DNA from: Haloglycomyces albus DSM 45210 | GTDB lineage: Bacteria > Actinomycetota > Actinomycetes > Mycobacteriales > Micromonosporaceae | Assembly: GCF_000527155.1 (NCBI RefSeq) | Contig: NZ_AZUQ01000001.1 | Location: 1,358,554-1,422,553, forward strand | DNA length: 64,000 nt | Direction of reading: 5' to 3' | In this document: piece by piece, positions 36,651-44,885 of the stretch | How the letters are laid out: every line of letters begins with the position of its first letter | How positions within the stretch are numbered: the stretch's first letter is position 1 | Notes under the pieces: model-generated | The model's input: only the letters and a program-made list of their open reading frames with translations | Told to the model about the DNA's origin: nothing | Databases searched by the model: none | Position numbers and translations under genes: made by a program

Positions 36651-37487
36651 TCACCGGTAACGTGCGGGATCGGCCAGGAGTTCGTTCATCGCTCCCGAAC
36701 GGAAACCCTGTGGATCGACCGTCACCGACGTGAAGCCGACGACGCTGTCCAACACGTCCGGTCGGGTTTCCAACTCGCTCACCAGTTCCGCGTCGATCTC
36801 CACGCGTGCGGAGTCGTCACCCATGTCGCGAACCCGAAGGTTGCGCACCGGGATATCGTGTCGGCGCAGGGCGTCCCGCAGGTCGGCCTCCGCCTGTCCC
36901 ACGCGAGCCAGATGACTCGGAGTGATCTCGATGCCGTAGGCGATACGACTCGACAGGCACGCGGCGGCGGGTTTATCCCACGTGCGTAGACCCCACTCGC
37001 GAGACTGGGCGCGCACCTCGTCCTTGGTCAACTCCGCGTCGGCCAAGGGAATGAGCGCACCCGCGTTGACTCCGGCCCGAATCCCGGGACGAAACCCGGC
37101 CACGGTGTCGTCGGCATTGGTGCCGGTGGCGATATGAGCGAAACCCTCCGATTCCGCCAACGGCCCCAGGACGCTCATCAATTCGGTCTTACAGAAGAAA
37201 CACCGGTCCCCCGCATTACGCCGGTAGCCTTCCCGCTGCAGCTCATTGGTCTCGGGTAGGTAATGCCGGACGCCCAACTCGGCGGCGAAGTCCCGCGCGG
37301 CGGCCACTTCCGCCTCCGGAAGCGACGGCGAGAGCGCTGTTGCGGCCGCGACGCGCCGACTCCCCAGAGCTTTGGTGGCGGCGGCCAGAAGAAAAGCGGA
37401 ATCCGCTCCGCCGGAGAACGCGACCAAGAGGGAATCGAGGCTCGCGAGCCTACTGAGCAGTTGATCGACTTTGACGGTGCCCTTCAT
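36651..37487 (-). CDS. larE: LarE-like ATP-dependent sacrificial sulfur transferase
   Basis: A 278-residue PP-loop protein. The P-loop is SGGADS (25-30), with RCFFCKTEL (C96, C99) and CLSSR at 177-181; the Cys in CLSSR matches the residue that LarE gives up as the sulfur donor when making the nickel-pincer cofactor of lactate racemase. LarB, LarC and LarA are not adjacent, and many actinobacteria carry lone larE-like genes, so the role may be a different sulfur transfer. Confidence 0.88.
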   Translation of the reverse strand: MKGTVKVDQLLSRLASLDSLLVAFSGGADSAFLLAAATKALGSRRVAAATALSPSLPEAEVAAARDFAAELGVRHYLPETNELQREGYRRNAGDRCFFCKTELMSVLGPLAESEGFAHIATGTNADDTVAGFRPGIRAGVNAGALIPLADAELTKDEVRAQSREWGLRTWDKPAAACLSSRIAYGIEITPSHLARVGQAEADLRDALRRHDIPVRNLRVRDMGDDSARVEIDAELVSELETRPDVLDSVVGFTSVTVDPQGFRSGAMNELLADPARYR

Positions 37488-37550
37488 GATCCCCAGCCTA
37501 CGTCAACGACTCGTATTTCCCCTCGCGGCCAGAACCCGGAGCGCAGCGAA

Positions 37551-37943
37551 CTAATCCAACTCGTGCGCCACGGCACGCAAGACCTCGGCGATCTTGGCCG
37601 ACACCTTCTTATCCGGGCGACGCCCCCGCGCCAAAGTCGGCATGACCTGAGTTTCCAGTACCCCCACCATGTCCTGCAACATACTGTTGAGCTCCTCAGG
37701 AGTATGTTTGGGCTGCAACTCAGCGGGCTTCAACGGTGACTGTTCCAGAACATGGACGCCCATCGCCTGGGCCCCTTTACGGGTGTCGATGATGCTGAAC
37801 TCGACCTTTTGCCCCTTGACGATTTCCTGCAATCCGTCGGCAAGCGAATCACGGTGAACGAATACGTCCTTGCCGCCGTCATCCTGGGTAAGGAAACCGA
37901 AACCCTTTTCGGCGTCAAACCACTTCACTCGACCAGTTGGCAC
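37551..37943 (-). CDS. Cold-shock domain protein with a C-terminal helical extension
   Basis: 130 residues from GTG 37943, with GAGGT about 8 bases upstream. Residues 1-68 are a cold-shock domain: GRVKWFDAEKGFGFLTQDD (RNP1) and DVFVHRDSL (RNP2). It binds single-stranded nucleic acid. The remaining 60 or so residues (PEELNSMLQDMVGVLETQVMP and a basic GRRPDKKVSAKIAEVLRAVAHELD) form a helical extension missing from classic 67-residue CspA and found in an actinobacterial subset. Confidence 0.9.
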   Translation of the reverse strand: MPTGRVKWFDAEKGFGFLTQDDGGKDVFVHRDSLADGLQEIVKGQKVEFSIIDTRKGAQAMGVHVLEQSPLKPAELQPKHTPEELNSMLQDMVGVLETQVMPTLARGRRPDKKVSAKIAEVLRAVAHELD

Positions 37944-38101
37944 GGCAGAACCTCGTAATCCTTTGTCTCGACGGTCACTAAACAAGTACTACATTAGGTT
38001 AGCGCGTCCGCAACCCACAGCACCAGTGGACCATCGGTCATCCGTGGACCGCTTGTCGCCGCGAGACGATACGAACCGTCGACTCTCCCGAGCCCAGCGG
38101 C

Positions 38102-38929
38102 CTACGACTCCTCCAGGTCCGCGTTCAAACGCTCGATATCGGACTCTTCGGCGTCCATGGTCGCGAGCAGTCGCCGCACCGCCACACGACCCGACCGTCC
38201 GAGATCGTGAGAAAAATCGTTCACGTACAGCGCGATGTGCTGTCGACACACCTCGGCGTCCATCTCCTGCGCGTGGCGGGCAATGTAATCGGCGCTCGCG
38301 TCCGGGTGCGCGCGGGCGTACTCGAGTGAACGACGTATCGCCTTCACCACCGGACGATGATCCAGTGACCGACGCATGACGATCGCCCCCAAAGGAATCG
38401 GCACTCCGGTATTGGACTCCCACCATTCGCCCAAATCCAGCACCTTCGCCAAATCCCAGCGATGGTACGTAAACCGCGCCTCATGAATCACCAAACCCGC
38501 GTCGAACTCACCCGCCGCGAGCCGAGGCATGATCTCGTCGAAACCGACCACCGTCACCGAGTCCCAACGATGTCCCACCTCCGACGCCCACATGTTCTGC
38601 AAGGCATAAGCCGTGGAATACAGCGACGGCACCGCCAAACGACCACCCGTGGCCGCCGCGTCGTCGCCCCGCCGCAGCAGCAAAGGGCCACAATCATGAC
38701 CCAAGGCGCCCCCGGCCGGCAAAAGCCGCCACTCGGAACCCAAACGCGGCAGATTACCGTACGACACCTTCATAACGTCCCAAGCGTCGTCACGGCGCTC
38801 CGGATCATTCGTGACATCGATGTCGGCGAAGTCGACCGCGACCTCAGGGCCGTCCACCAAGCCATGCGTCCACGCGTGGAAAAGAAACGTGTCATTGGGA
38901 CACGGCGAATGAGCGAAACGCAGAGTCAC
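38102..38929 (-). CDS. mqnD: 1,4-dihydroxy-6-naphthoate synthase (futalosine pathway)
   Basis: 275 residues from a GTG (about 38929) that overlaps the mqnB stop (GTGA). MqnD converts cyclic dehypoxanthinyl futalosine to 1,4-dihydroxy-6-naphthoate in menaquinone synthesis. It has a periplasmic-binding-protein-like fold: FAHSPCPNDTFLFHAW at the N-terminus, VMKVSYGNLPRLG, GPLLLRR and GLVIHEARFTY are family signatures. Codon-coupled to mqnB. Confidence 0.94.
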   Translation of the reverse strand: MTLRFAHSPCPNDTFLFHAWTHGLVDGPEVAVDFADIDVTNDPERRDDAWDVMKVSYGNLPRLGSEWRLLPAGGALGHDCGPLLLRRGDDAAATGGRLAVPSLYSTAYALQNMWASEVGHRWDSVTVVGFDEIMPRLAAGEFDAGLVIHEARFTYHRWDLAKVLDLGEWWESNTGVPIPLGAIVMRRSLDHRPVVKAIRRSLEYARAHPDASADYIARHAQEMDAEVCRQHIALYVNDFSHDLGRSGRVAVRRLLATMDAEESDIERLNADLEES

Positions 38930-39525
38930 AGCCGACGCACCGCCTCGGTCAACCGCCCGAACGCCTGCTTCCAATTCCAATTCGCCACATCGCGGTCGCC
39001 CACGTAATTGGAGACCGTGCGAATCTCGGCGAACGACACCCCATGCTGCCGTGCGGCCGTAGCGGCCCCGAAACCCTCCATCGCCTCGGCCAAGGCCTTA
39101 GGAAAACGATTGGTCAACAACTGAGCCTTATCACCCGTGCCGGTAATCGACGTCAAAGTGAGAAGATCACCCCGCCAACCCTCGACGTCGCGCGTCAACG
39201 CCGGATCGGCCGACACCTCGATCGACCCGAAACCCAGGTCGTCCAGCGGCTGGAACTGATCGGCCAGATCCACCCCCAAATCGGCCGCGATGGAACGATC
39301 GGCGATCACCACATCGCCCACCTCGGCGCGCCCCGCGAATGCACCACAGACCCCGGCGTTGACGACGGCGTCGTAACGACCGCTCGCGAGCGCCGTGGCG
39401 GTCCCGGCCGCGGCAGCCGCCGGTCCAACCCCGACGGTGATCACCCGGTGGGCTGAACCCTCGGACAATCCCGCCCGGACCGCATCGGCCTCGGCGTCCA
39501 CCGCACATACGATTAGCGTTTGCAT
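38926..39525 (-). CDS. mqnB: Futalosine hydrolase
   Basis: A 199-residue nucleosidase of the PNP/MTAN fold that removes hypoxanthine from futalosine. Features: VNAGVCGAFAG near residue 55, ADRSIAADLG, and the C-terminal FAEIRTVSNYVGDRD, where the R-x-x-S-N-Y-V-x-x-R-D motif contains the catalytic Asp. Adjacent to mqnD; mqnA and mqnC/E are not in the window. The pair shows that menaquinone is made by the futalosine route. Confidence 0.93.
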   Translation of the reverse strand: MQTLIVCAVDAEADAVRAGLSEGSAHRVITVGVGPAAAAAGTATALASGRYDAVVNAGVCGAFAGRAEVGDVVIADRSIAADLGVDLADQFQPLDDLGFGSIEVSADPALTRDVEGWRGDLLTLTSITGTGDKAQLLTNRFPKALAEAMEGFGAATAARQHGVSFAEIRTVSNYVGDRDVANWNWKQAFGRLTEAVRRL

Positions 39526-39613
39526 CCCTGCAAACTAACGCACTGTGTAGCGGACATATGGTCTGGGCGTATCTAACACCGGGCAAGTCACTACGCGGTA
39601 GTGAGAGTGACCT

Positions 39614-40405
39614 ATGCTTGGAGACGTGCCAGAGAGCTCTTCAACCATTGTTCGAAACCGCAAGCGCCGCCCCCGCCTCGACAAGATTCTGGCGGAAGCG
39701 GTGGACCGCGCTCGCGAAGCGGCCGAAGAGGCCGGGGAGGGCGTCGGCGCTCACCTTGAGGCCGTCGCCGAGGACGACCGTGTTGTCACCCACTACTTCG
39801 AGACCACCCTCGCCGGGTATCGAGGTTGGTGCTGGTCGGTCGTGACGACCCGTGCGCCGCGCTCCCGGAACGTGACCGTCTCCGAAGTGGCCCTGTTGCC
39901 GGGTTCGGACGCCCTGCAGGCGCCCGAATGGGTTCCGTGGCTGCATCGGCTCGACGAGGGCGAGGTCGGCGTCGGTGAGATACTTCCCACCTCCGACGAA
40001 GACGCTCGTCTCATGCCCGCCTATCAGCTGTCCGACGACTTCGCGGTCGAGGACATCGCCTTCGAACTCGGCGTCGGTCGGGAACGGGTGATGAATCGCG
40101 ACGGCCGTATCGATACCGCACAGCGTTGGTACGAAGGCGACCACGGCCCCTACTCTCCGGTCGCCGAGGCGGCCCCGCGCGACGCGCGGTGTGGAACGTG
40201 TGGCTTCTTTCTGCCGTTGGCCGGTTCGATGCGTCTTGCGTTCGGAGCCTGCGCGAACATGTATTCGAAGGAAGACGGCAAGGTCGTGTCCGCCGATCAC
40301 GGCTGTGGGGCGCACTCGCAGGTCGGGGAATTCGTCGACACGTCGCCGCGCGGGGTGTTTCAGTCCGAGACTGTGTTTAACGACGCCGAGTCGGAGGAAC
40401 TGTGA
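39614..40405 (+). CDS. DUF3027 family protein
   Basis: A 263-residue actinobacterial protein of unknown function. After a basic N-terminus, a conserved domain includes HYFETTLAGYRGWCWSVV and RWYEGDHGPYSPVAEAAP, and a C-terminal zinc-binding-like set CGTCGFFLPL, FGACAN and HGCGAHSQ. In mycobacteria and streptomycetes the gene lies next to DUF2530 and sepH, as here. Its 3' end overlaps the convergent DUF2530 gene by 46 bp. Confidence 0.92.
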   Translation: MLGDVPESSSTIVRNRKRRPRLDKILAEAVDRAREAAEEAGEGVGAHLEAVAEDDRVVTHYFETTLAGYRGWCWSVVTTRAPRSRNVTVSEVALLPGSDALQAPEWVPWLHRLDEGEVGVGEILPTSDEDARLMPAYQLSDDFAVEDIAFELGVGRERVMNRDGRIDTAQRWYEGDHGPYSPVAEAAPRDARCGTCGFFLPLAGSMRLAFGACANMYSKEDGKVVSADHGCGAHSQVGEFVDTSPRGVFQSETVFNDAESEEL

Positions 40406-40764
40406 CGCTCCGCCTCTCTCGCTTGGCGTACTCGGCGATCGCGGAAGAACATGGTGGTGGTGCCGAGGATGCCGAGCGCGATGCCGATCGCGGCGCAGAC
40501 GGCCCACCAGCCGCGACCGTCCGCTTCGAGTGAATCCCGGTAGACGACCGTGAGGAGGAACGCCACGATCCATACGCATGTGCCGAGGGCGAATATGGGC
40601 ATCATGGCGATCCGCAGCGGCTCGGTGCCTCTCTTTTCGGGGTACCGTGCGGGAACGAAGGTCGGAGTGAGTAGCTCCTCTTCGGTGGGTTCGGAACCGT
40701 TGTTCGGCTGCTCGCGGTTGGCTGGCACGCCGATAAATGTATCGTACCGACGGCGACACGGCAA
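40360..40764 (-). CDS. DUF2530 small membrane protein
   Basis: 134 residues, or about 122 from the in-frame GTG at 40728. A hydrophilic N-terminus leads to two membrane segments (IAMMPIFALGTCVWIVAFLLTVVY; WWAVCAAIGIALGILGTTTMFF) and a basic tail RDRRVRQAREAERH. DUF2530 proteins keep company with DUF3027 and sepH in many actinobacteria, suggesting an envelope or division role, but none is demonstrated. The convergent overlap with DUF3027 is unusual and probably limits sequence drift there. Confidence 0.88.
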   Translation of the reverse strand: MPCRRRYDTFIGVPANREQPNNGSEPTEEELLTPTFVPARYPEKRGTEPLRIAMMPIFALGTCVWIVAFLLTVVYRDSLEADGRGWWAVCAAIGIALGILGTTTMFFRDRRVRQAREAERHSSSDSASLNTVSD

Positions 40765-41122
40765 TCGCCCGAACCGAACAGGTGCTTTACCTCGCCGCGG
40801 TGACCGGGACGGGTGGTACGGATTCGGCGGAAACCGCCGTTTGAGATTAATTCAATGCGTTACGGGCTAAAAAGTATCGAATGTACTTCATGCTTGTGGC
40901 CTGAAGACGGTACAGTTTGAGGTGCGGAACCAGACTATTCGACCAGACGGGAAACGTTCGAGGCCGTGAGGCAGGACAGTTTCGAGCGAGTGTGTAGAAG
41001 CGTTTGATCTGCCACCGGAATCGGCGAACTCGGGCGATGGACCTGGACGACGTCCAGTGCCGTCGCTTCGACAATAGACGTTCTCACGTAAGGGTGCCAA
41101 CGACAGGGACGAGGTGACGGGC
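40765..41122. other. Intergenic region before sepH
   Basis: The 358 bases between the divergent DUF2530 and sepH genes show no convincing gene. A palindromic GGACGACGTCC lies near 41044-41054 in the sepH-proximal part. Promoters for both genes are expected here but none is clear. Confidence 0.35.
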
Positions 41123-42292
41123 ATGAGACCAGTGAGGTTCGTAGCCCTCTCGGATGATGGCCAAGCACTTGTGCTCGCGGATGAGCTGGGCAGGCTATTG
41201 GCCCTTCCACTCGACGAACGTGTTCAGTCAACAATTGACATTAGCCAATCCGATACCGGAGACCCCAAGATCATGGTCAAAGACGACGGCAATAAATCCA
41301 GTACGCCGCGTCATGCTTTGAACCTGTCGCCCCGCGATATTCAGACGCGGATCAGATCCGGTGAATCGGCCGACGACATCGCCACGTCCGCATCGGTTCC
41401 AGTGGATCGCGTCCTGCGATACGCGGGTCCGGTCCTCCAAGAACGAGCCATGCTGGCGCAATCGGCTCGGCGAGCCCATCTCAACACTTCGGGCGAAAAC
41501 GAACGCATGTCCACTGTGGTGGATGCGAAGCTCGCACAGCACGGCGTCGACCCCGAAACCGTCTCCTGGGACGCCTGGCGACTCGAAGACGGCTCCTGGA
41601 TGGTGCAGGCGGCCTGGTCGTCCGGAAAGACCACCGCCCATGCCTGCTGGCAGTTGGATCGCACCCGTCGCAGCGTGCGGCCCGACGACGAAATGGCGCA
41701 GTTCCTGTCCAGCCAGACACCACAGCCGCGCCTGACCACGAACATGACCTCCGGCCCGGCCGTGGGACGGAAGGACCACGCCAACGCCGACCAGCCCACA
41801 CGCGATCCCATGCACGGAGTCAGCCGTCAAGCCGGTCTGTCCGGAAGCAACGGGTCCACTGTGGAAGTGCCGGCGGTGGACGACACCGAAGCGCCCGCCC
41901 GGACCACACGCGAACCCGCCGCCGTGAGCTCGGCAGGGCTCGACGAACCCCTGGTTGGACGCTCAGCGTCCGGCGACGGAGGATCGTCACCAGCGCCCAC
42001 CGGCGACCACCTGCACCGCGACCGTCTCAAGGAAGTGCTGGAGCGTCCCTTCGAGCCGGAGATGACAGACTCACGCTCATCACGATCGGGACCCACCGGG
42101 CTACCCGGATCCACCACCGGAAGCGAAGAGCGCGAAAGCCCGGAAGTACCGTCGCTGGCGCTCCTGCGCCCCGGCGACCACAAGAACGAACGTACCGGCG
42201 GATCCGGAGACGACCCGCTCATGGCCGCCTCGGGCGGGCGCTCACGAAGCGAACTACCAGCATGGGACGACGTCCTTTTTGGTGGTAAGTAG
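41123..42292 (+). CDS. sepH: Septation protein SepH (DUF3071)
   Basis: 389 residues from ATG 41123, with GAGGTGA upstream. SepH is an actinobacterial FtsZ-binding protein that promotes Z-ring assembly. The N-terminal DUF3071 domain begins VRFVALSDDGQALVLADE and includes a helix-turn-helix-like segment SPRDIQTRIRSGESADDIA...VDRVLRYAGPVLQERAMLAQSARRAHL. A domain with WDAWRLEDGSWMVQAAW follows, then a long disordered Pro/Ser/Asp-rich tail ending ELPAWDDVLFGG, the short conserved end. A structured repeat begins right after the stop. Confidence 0.95.
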   Translation: MRPVRFVALSDDGQALVLADELGRLLALPLDERVQSTIDISQSDTGDPKIMVKDDGNKSSTPRHALNLSPRDIQTRIRSGESADDIATSASVPVDRVLRYAGPVLQERAMLAQSARRAHLNTSGENERMSTVVDAKLAQHGVDPETVSWDAWRLEDGSWMVQAAWSSGKTTAHACWQLDRTRRSVRPDDEMAQFLSSQTPQPRLTTNMTSGPAVGRKDHANADQPTRDPMHGVSRQAGLSGSNGSTVEVPAVDDTEAPARTTREPAAVSSAGLDEPLVGRSASGDGGSSPAPTGDHLHRDRLKEVLERPFEPEMTDSRSSRSGPTGLPGSTTGSEERESPEVPSLALLRPGDHKNERTGGSGDDPLMAASGGRSRSELPAWDDVLFGGK

Positions 42293-42297
42293 TGACC

Positions 42298-42423
42298 GCT
42301 CAGGCGCTGCACAGCACGTTGCCTAGCGGCGTTCTCAGAACCCCACTATTCAACGCACTGTGCAGCGCCTGAGCTCCTCTCCAGCTCTACCGCTTCTGCG
42401 CTTCGCTCGAAGCTCGCCAGTTG
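42298..42423 (+). repeat. Structured repeat element, copy 2 (behind sepH)
   Basis: Starts within GTGACCGCT at the sepH stop. A perfect 17-bp inverted repeat (GCTCAGGCGCTGCACAG at 42298-42314, complement at 42358-42374) encloses 43 bases with a nested CGTTG/CAACG stem. The tail 42375-42423 matches copy 1 at 47 of 49 positions. A third, degenerate version of the tail (AGCTCTACCGC...GCGGCTCGCC) appears at about 42474-42516. The region to 42688 otherwise holds only the terminator at 42539. Confidence 0.75.
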
Positions 42424-42538
42424 ATTTATCCCGGGGGATGGCTTGGTGGTTGAGCTCTTTTGGGAAAACGGGTAGCTCTACCGCCGCGTCGCACTTTCAG
42501 TGCTTGCGGCTCGCCGATGGGGAGCATTTTGACGATTG

Positions 42539-42568
42539 GGTCGACGCCGTATTAGCGTCGACCTTTTT
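42539..42568 (+). terminator. Rho-independent terminator downstream of repeat copy 2
   Basis: GGTCGACGC (42539-42547), a 7-base loop and GCGTCGACC (42555-42563) followed by TTTTT. A textbook terminator, 247 bases after the sepH stop, so the repeat element would be part of the sepH 3' UTR or a separate small RNA. Confidence 0.88.
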
Positions 42569-42688
42569 GTGTTTGCGGCGTATTGATTACGGTGGGTGTC
42601 TAATGGTGTCCACAGTGTTTATGAATGCGGTGACTTTAAGCTCATAGGGTAGCTAGCCGGGCGGCAAGTAAATAGACTTGAACTCGAT

Positions 42689-43954
42689 ATGTCGCCCAAA
42701 TTTACGCAACAATTGCACCAGACCTTCCGTGCCTTGAGCGTCCCGGAATATCGGATTTACGCCGCTGGCCAGGTGGGCGGCACCCTCAGTTTTTGGTTGC
42801 AGACGACCACCCTGTCGTGGTTGGTGCTGCTTCTGTCCGGTGATTCCGGTTTGGCGCTTGGCGGAACGCTCGCCCTGCAGTTCGGCCCGATGCTTCTGTT
42901 CGGGTTGCACGGTGGACGCATCGCCGACGCCTTCGACAAGCGCCGAATTCTCATGTTCTCCTCGATGGGGCAAGCGACGATCACCGCGTGTCTGTCGGTC
43001 ATCGTTCTGAGCGGCCACGCTGAAATCTGGCATGTGTACCTTGCCGTCTTCATTTCGGGCTGCATCGCCACCATTGAAGGTCCGACCAGGCAATCGTTCT
43101 TCTCCGAACTGGTGGACCGGGACATGCTCCCCAACGCGATTTCCCTGGGTTCGGCGATCTTCAACCTGTCGCGTATCTGCGGTCCGTCCATTGCCGGGCT
43201 TCTGATCGCGCTGACGTCGACCGGGACGGTTCTCAGCTTGACCGCGGTCGTCTTCCTGACTCCGGCGGTCGCCAACTATATTCTGACGCACCGTACCTTG
43301 AAAAACCAGGTCGTACCGAGCAGGGACAACGCCATTCTTCCGGCTTTGCGATTTGTGAAAGAACGGCGCGATATTCTGGCCGTTATCGTCATGGTCGCCT
43401 TTATCGGTGGGTTTGCCTTCAACTTCCCCGTCACCCTGTCCATGTTGTCCAAGACGGAGTTCAACACGGACGCCGACGCCTTCGGGTTGCTTCTGACGAG
43501 CCTGTCGGTCGGTGCCTTGGTAGGAGCGTTGGTGAGTGGACGTCGCTACGGGCGTCCTACCGCCTATACCGTCATCTGGTCGGGTCTGGCCCTGGGAGTC
43601 GGTACCACGGCGGCCGGGTTTGCCCCGAACATGCTGTACGCGGCTATTCTCTTGGTTCCCACCGGTTTCGCCATGGTCTACTTTGCCCAGGCAGCGAATC
43701 AGCGGATTCAGATGGGCGTGGGCGGTGCCATGCGCGGTCGTGTCATGTCGGTCTACATGCTGGTCTTCCTGGGTTCCACCCCGATTTGCGCCCCGATCGT
43801 CGGGGTCGCCTCCGATATCGCGGGCGGTCGCGCCGGATTGTGGCTCGGTGGCGGCATCACCATCGCTACCGCGCTGGCCGGACTCGCGGCAAAGGTGATT
43901 CGACCTCGACCGGTGGAAAAGGACGAAGTCCAGAAGGTTCCCGCGAGCGCCTGA
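42689..43954 (+). CDS. MFS transporter (EntS-like exporter family)
   Basis: 421 residues with 10-12 hydrophobic segments. The loop-2 motif reads GGRIADAFDKRRIL, the variant seen in the EntS/MFS_3 group of exporters. Other regions (QTTTLSWLVLLLSG at the N-terminus, MRGRVMSVYMLVFLGSTPI near the end) match that group, which includes siderophore and drug exporters. No siderophore genes are adjacent, so the substrate is unknown. Start ATG 42689 gives MSPKFTQQLHQTFRAL. Confidence 0.88.
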   Translation: MSPKFTQQLHQTFRALSVPEYRIYAAGQVGGTLSFWLQTTTLSWLVLLLSGDSGLALGGTLALQFGPMLLFGLHGGRIADAFDKRRILMFSSMGQATITACLSVIVLSGHAEIWHVYLAVFISGCIATIEGPTRQSFFSELVDRDMLPNAISLGSAIFNLSRICGPSIAGLLIALTSTGTVLSLTAVVFLTPAVANYILTHRTLKNQVVPSRDNAILPALRFVKERRDILAVIVMVAFIGGFAFNFPVTLSMLSKTEFNTDADAFGLLLTSLSVGALVGALVSGRRYGRPTAYTVIWSGLALGVGTTAAGFAPNMLYAAILLVPTGFAMVYFAQAANQRIQMGVGGAMRGRVMSVYMLVFLGSTPICAPIVGVASDIAGGRAGLWLGGGITIATALAGLAAKVIRPRPVEKDEVQKVPASA

Positions 43955-44006
43955 CCGGTGGGCGACGATGCTTCCACCCACCGGTTTCGTCCATGGCCTT
44001 AAGATC

Positions 44007-44495
44007 TTAGGCCGTTTCGAAGTACTCGGCGTATACGGCTTCCTCGTCGGGGCAGAAAATCGCACCGGTGTAGGTCAACAATGACGCGTCTCCTGTGGAG
44101 AGCCCGTATTCCTCCGAGATCCATTTTTGGTAATCCAAAAGGGAGTTTCCCTCGTTGAGAGCGAGGCATGACCCTGCCGCCAGCTCGGCCGCCGAGGGGT
44201 CCTTTCGTTCGGGTAGATCGTCGTCGTCGAACTGTTCGTGGTCGTCGAATCGCGTGATTTCCGCATTGAATTCTTCGACGATGGATTCGTCCGCCAAGAG
44301 GGAACCGACTTTGGAGACGTCGAATTCCGGCTGGGGCGTTTCGCTGTCGTGGTTGGTGGGAGCTGGAACCGAGGTGCTTTCGGACGCTGTGGGTTCCGTG
44401 GCGGCGGAACCGCTTTCCGTTCCGCATGCGGCCATGGCCGCGAGAGCCGCCGGGATGGTCAGGGAGGTTAGTATTCGGTTCGTTTTTGAAGTCAT
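44007..44495 (-). CDS. Lipoprotein with a DUF732-like domain
   Basis: 162 residues from ATG 44495. Signal peptide MTSKTNRILTSLTIPAALAAMAAC with lipobox AAC; Cys24 would be lipidated. A Ser/Thr/Pro linker follows, then a helical domain of about 80 residues containing two cysteines (GSCLALNEG and GAIFCPDEEAVY), the pattern of DUF732, a mycobacterial secreted helical domain. Function unknown. The 390 bases upstream hold no gene other than the purM terminator. Confidence 0.75.
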   Translation of the reverse strand: MTSKTNRILTSLTIPAALAAMAACGTESGSAATEPTASESTSVPAPTNHDSETPQPEFDVSKVGSLLADESIVEEFNAEITRFDDHEQFDDDDLPERKDPSAAELAAGSCLALNEGNSLLDYQKWISEEYGLSTGDASLLTYTGAIFCPDEEAVYAEYFETA

Positions 44496-44831
44496 ACTGT
44501 GAAGGCCCCTAGGCGCCGTGGTTCGTGGTCGCCTGTCGCTGTTTTCAGATGGGAGCATCGCACTTGGACCGTCAGCGGATTGGTTGAGACGCGAGTCGTC
44601 GTGCGGTCGATGCGTCCTCACAGTAACAAGGACGTGCCACACCACATGGAGCACGCATATTAAGTATGATGCCTATCTATGTGGGAATGGGGTTCTCTGA
44701 ATCGCCGCAGCATACGGGAGTCGCGGCGCTAAAATCGCTTGCGACGGTGACGTACAATCGAAAGTTCTTGCCCCGTAAGGACTGTGTTCACGGTGGGTTT
44801 CACTCGAATACGGGGGATCGTGTGGACGTTG

Positions 44832-44857
44832 AAAAGGGCCGTTCCGTGGAACGACCC
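44832..44857 (-). terminator. Terminator of purM
   Basis: On the minus strand GGGTCGTTCC, a 2-base loop and GGAACGGCCC (one mismatch) are followed by TTTTC. It lies 29 bases after the purM stop and is a clear rho-independent terminator. Confidence 0.88.
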
Positions 44858-44885
44858 TGAGCGTATTCGATTGTGGTGAAAGCGT

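Noticed and set aside
42653-44065. Open frame antisense to the MFS transporter
   Set aside because: Gly/Arg/Gln-rich low-complexity translation; the plus strand encodes a clear transporter.
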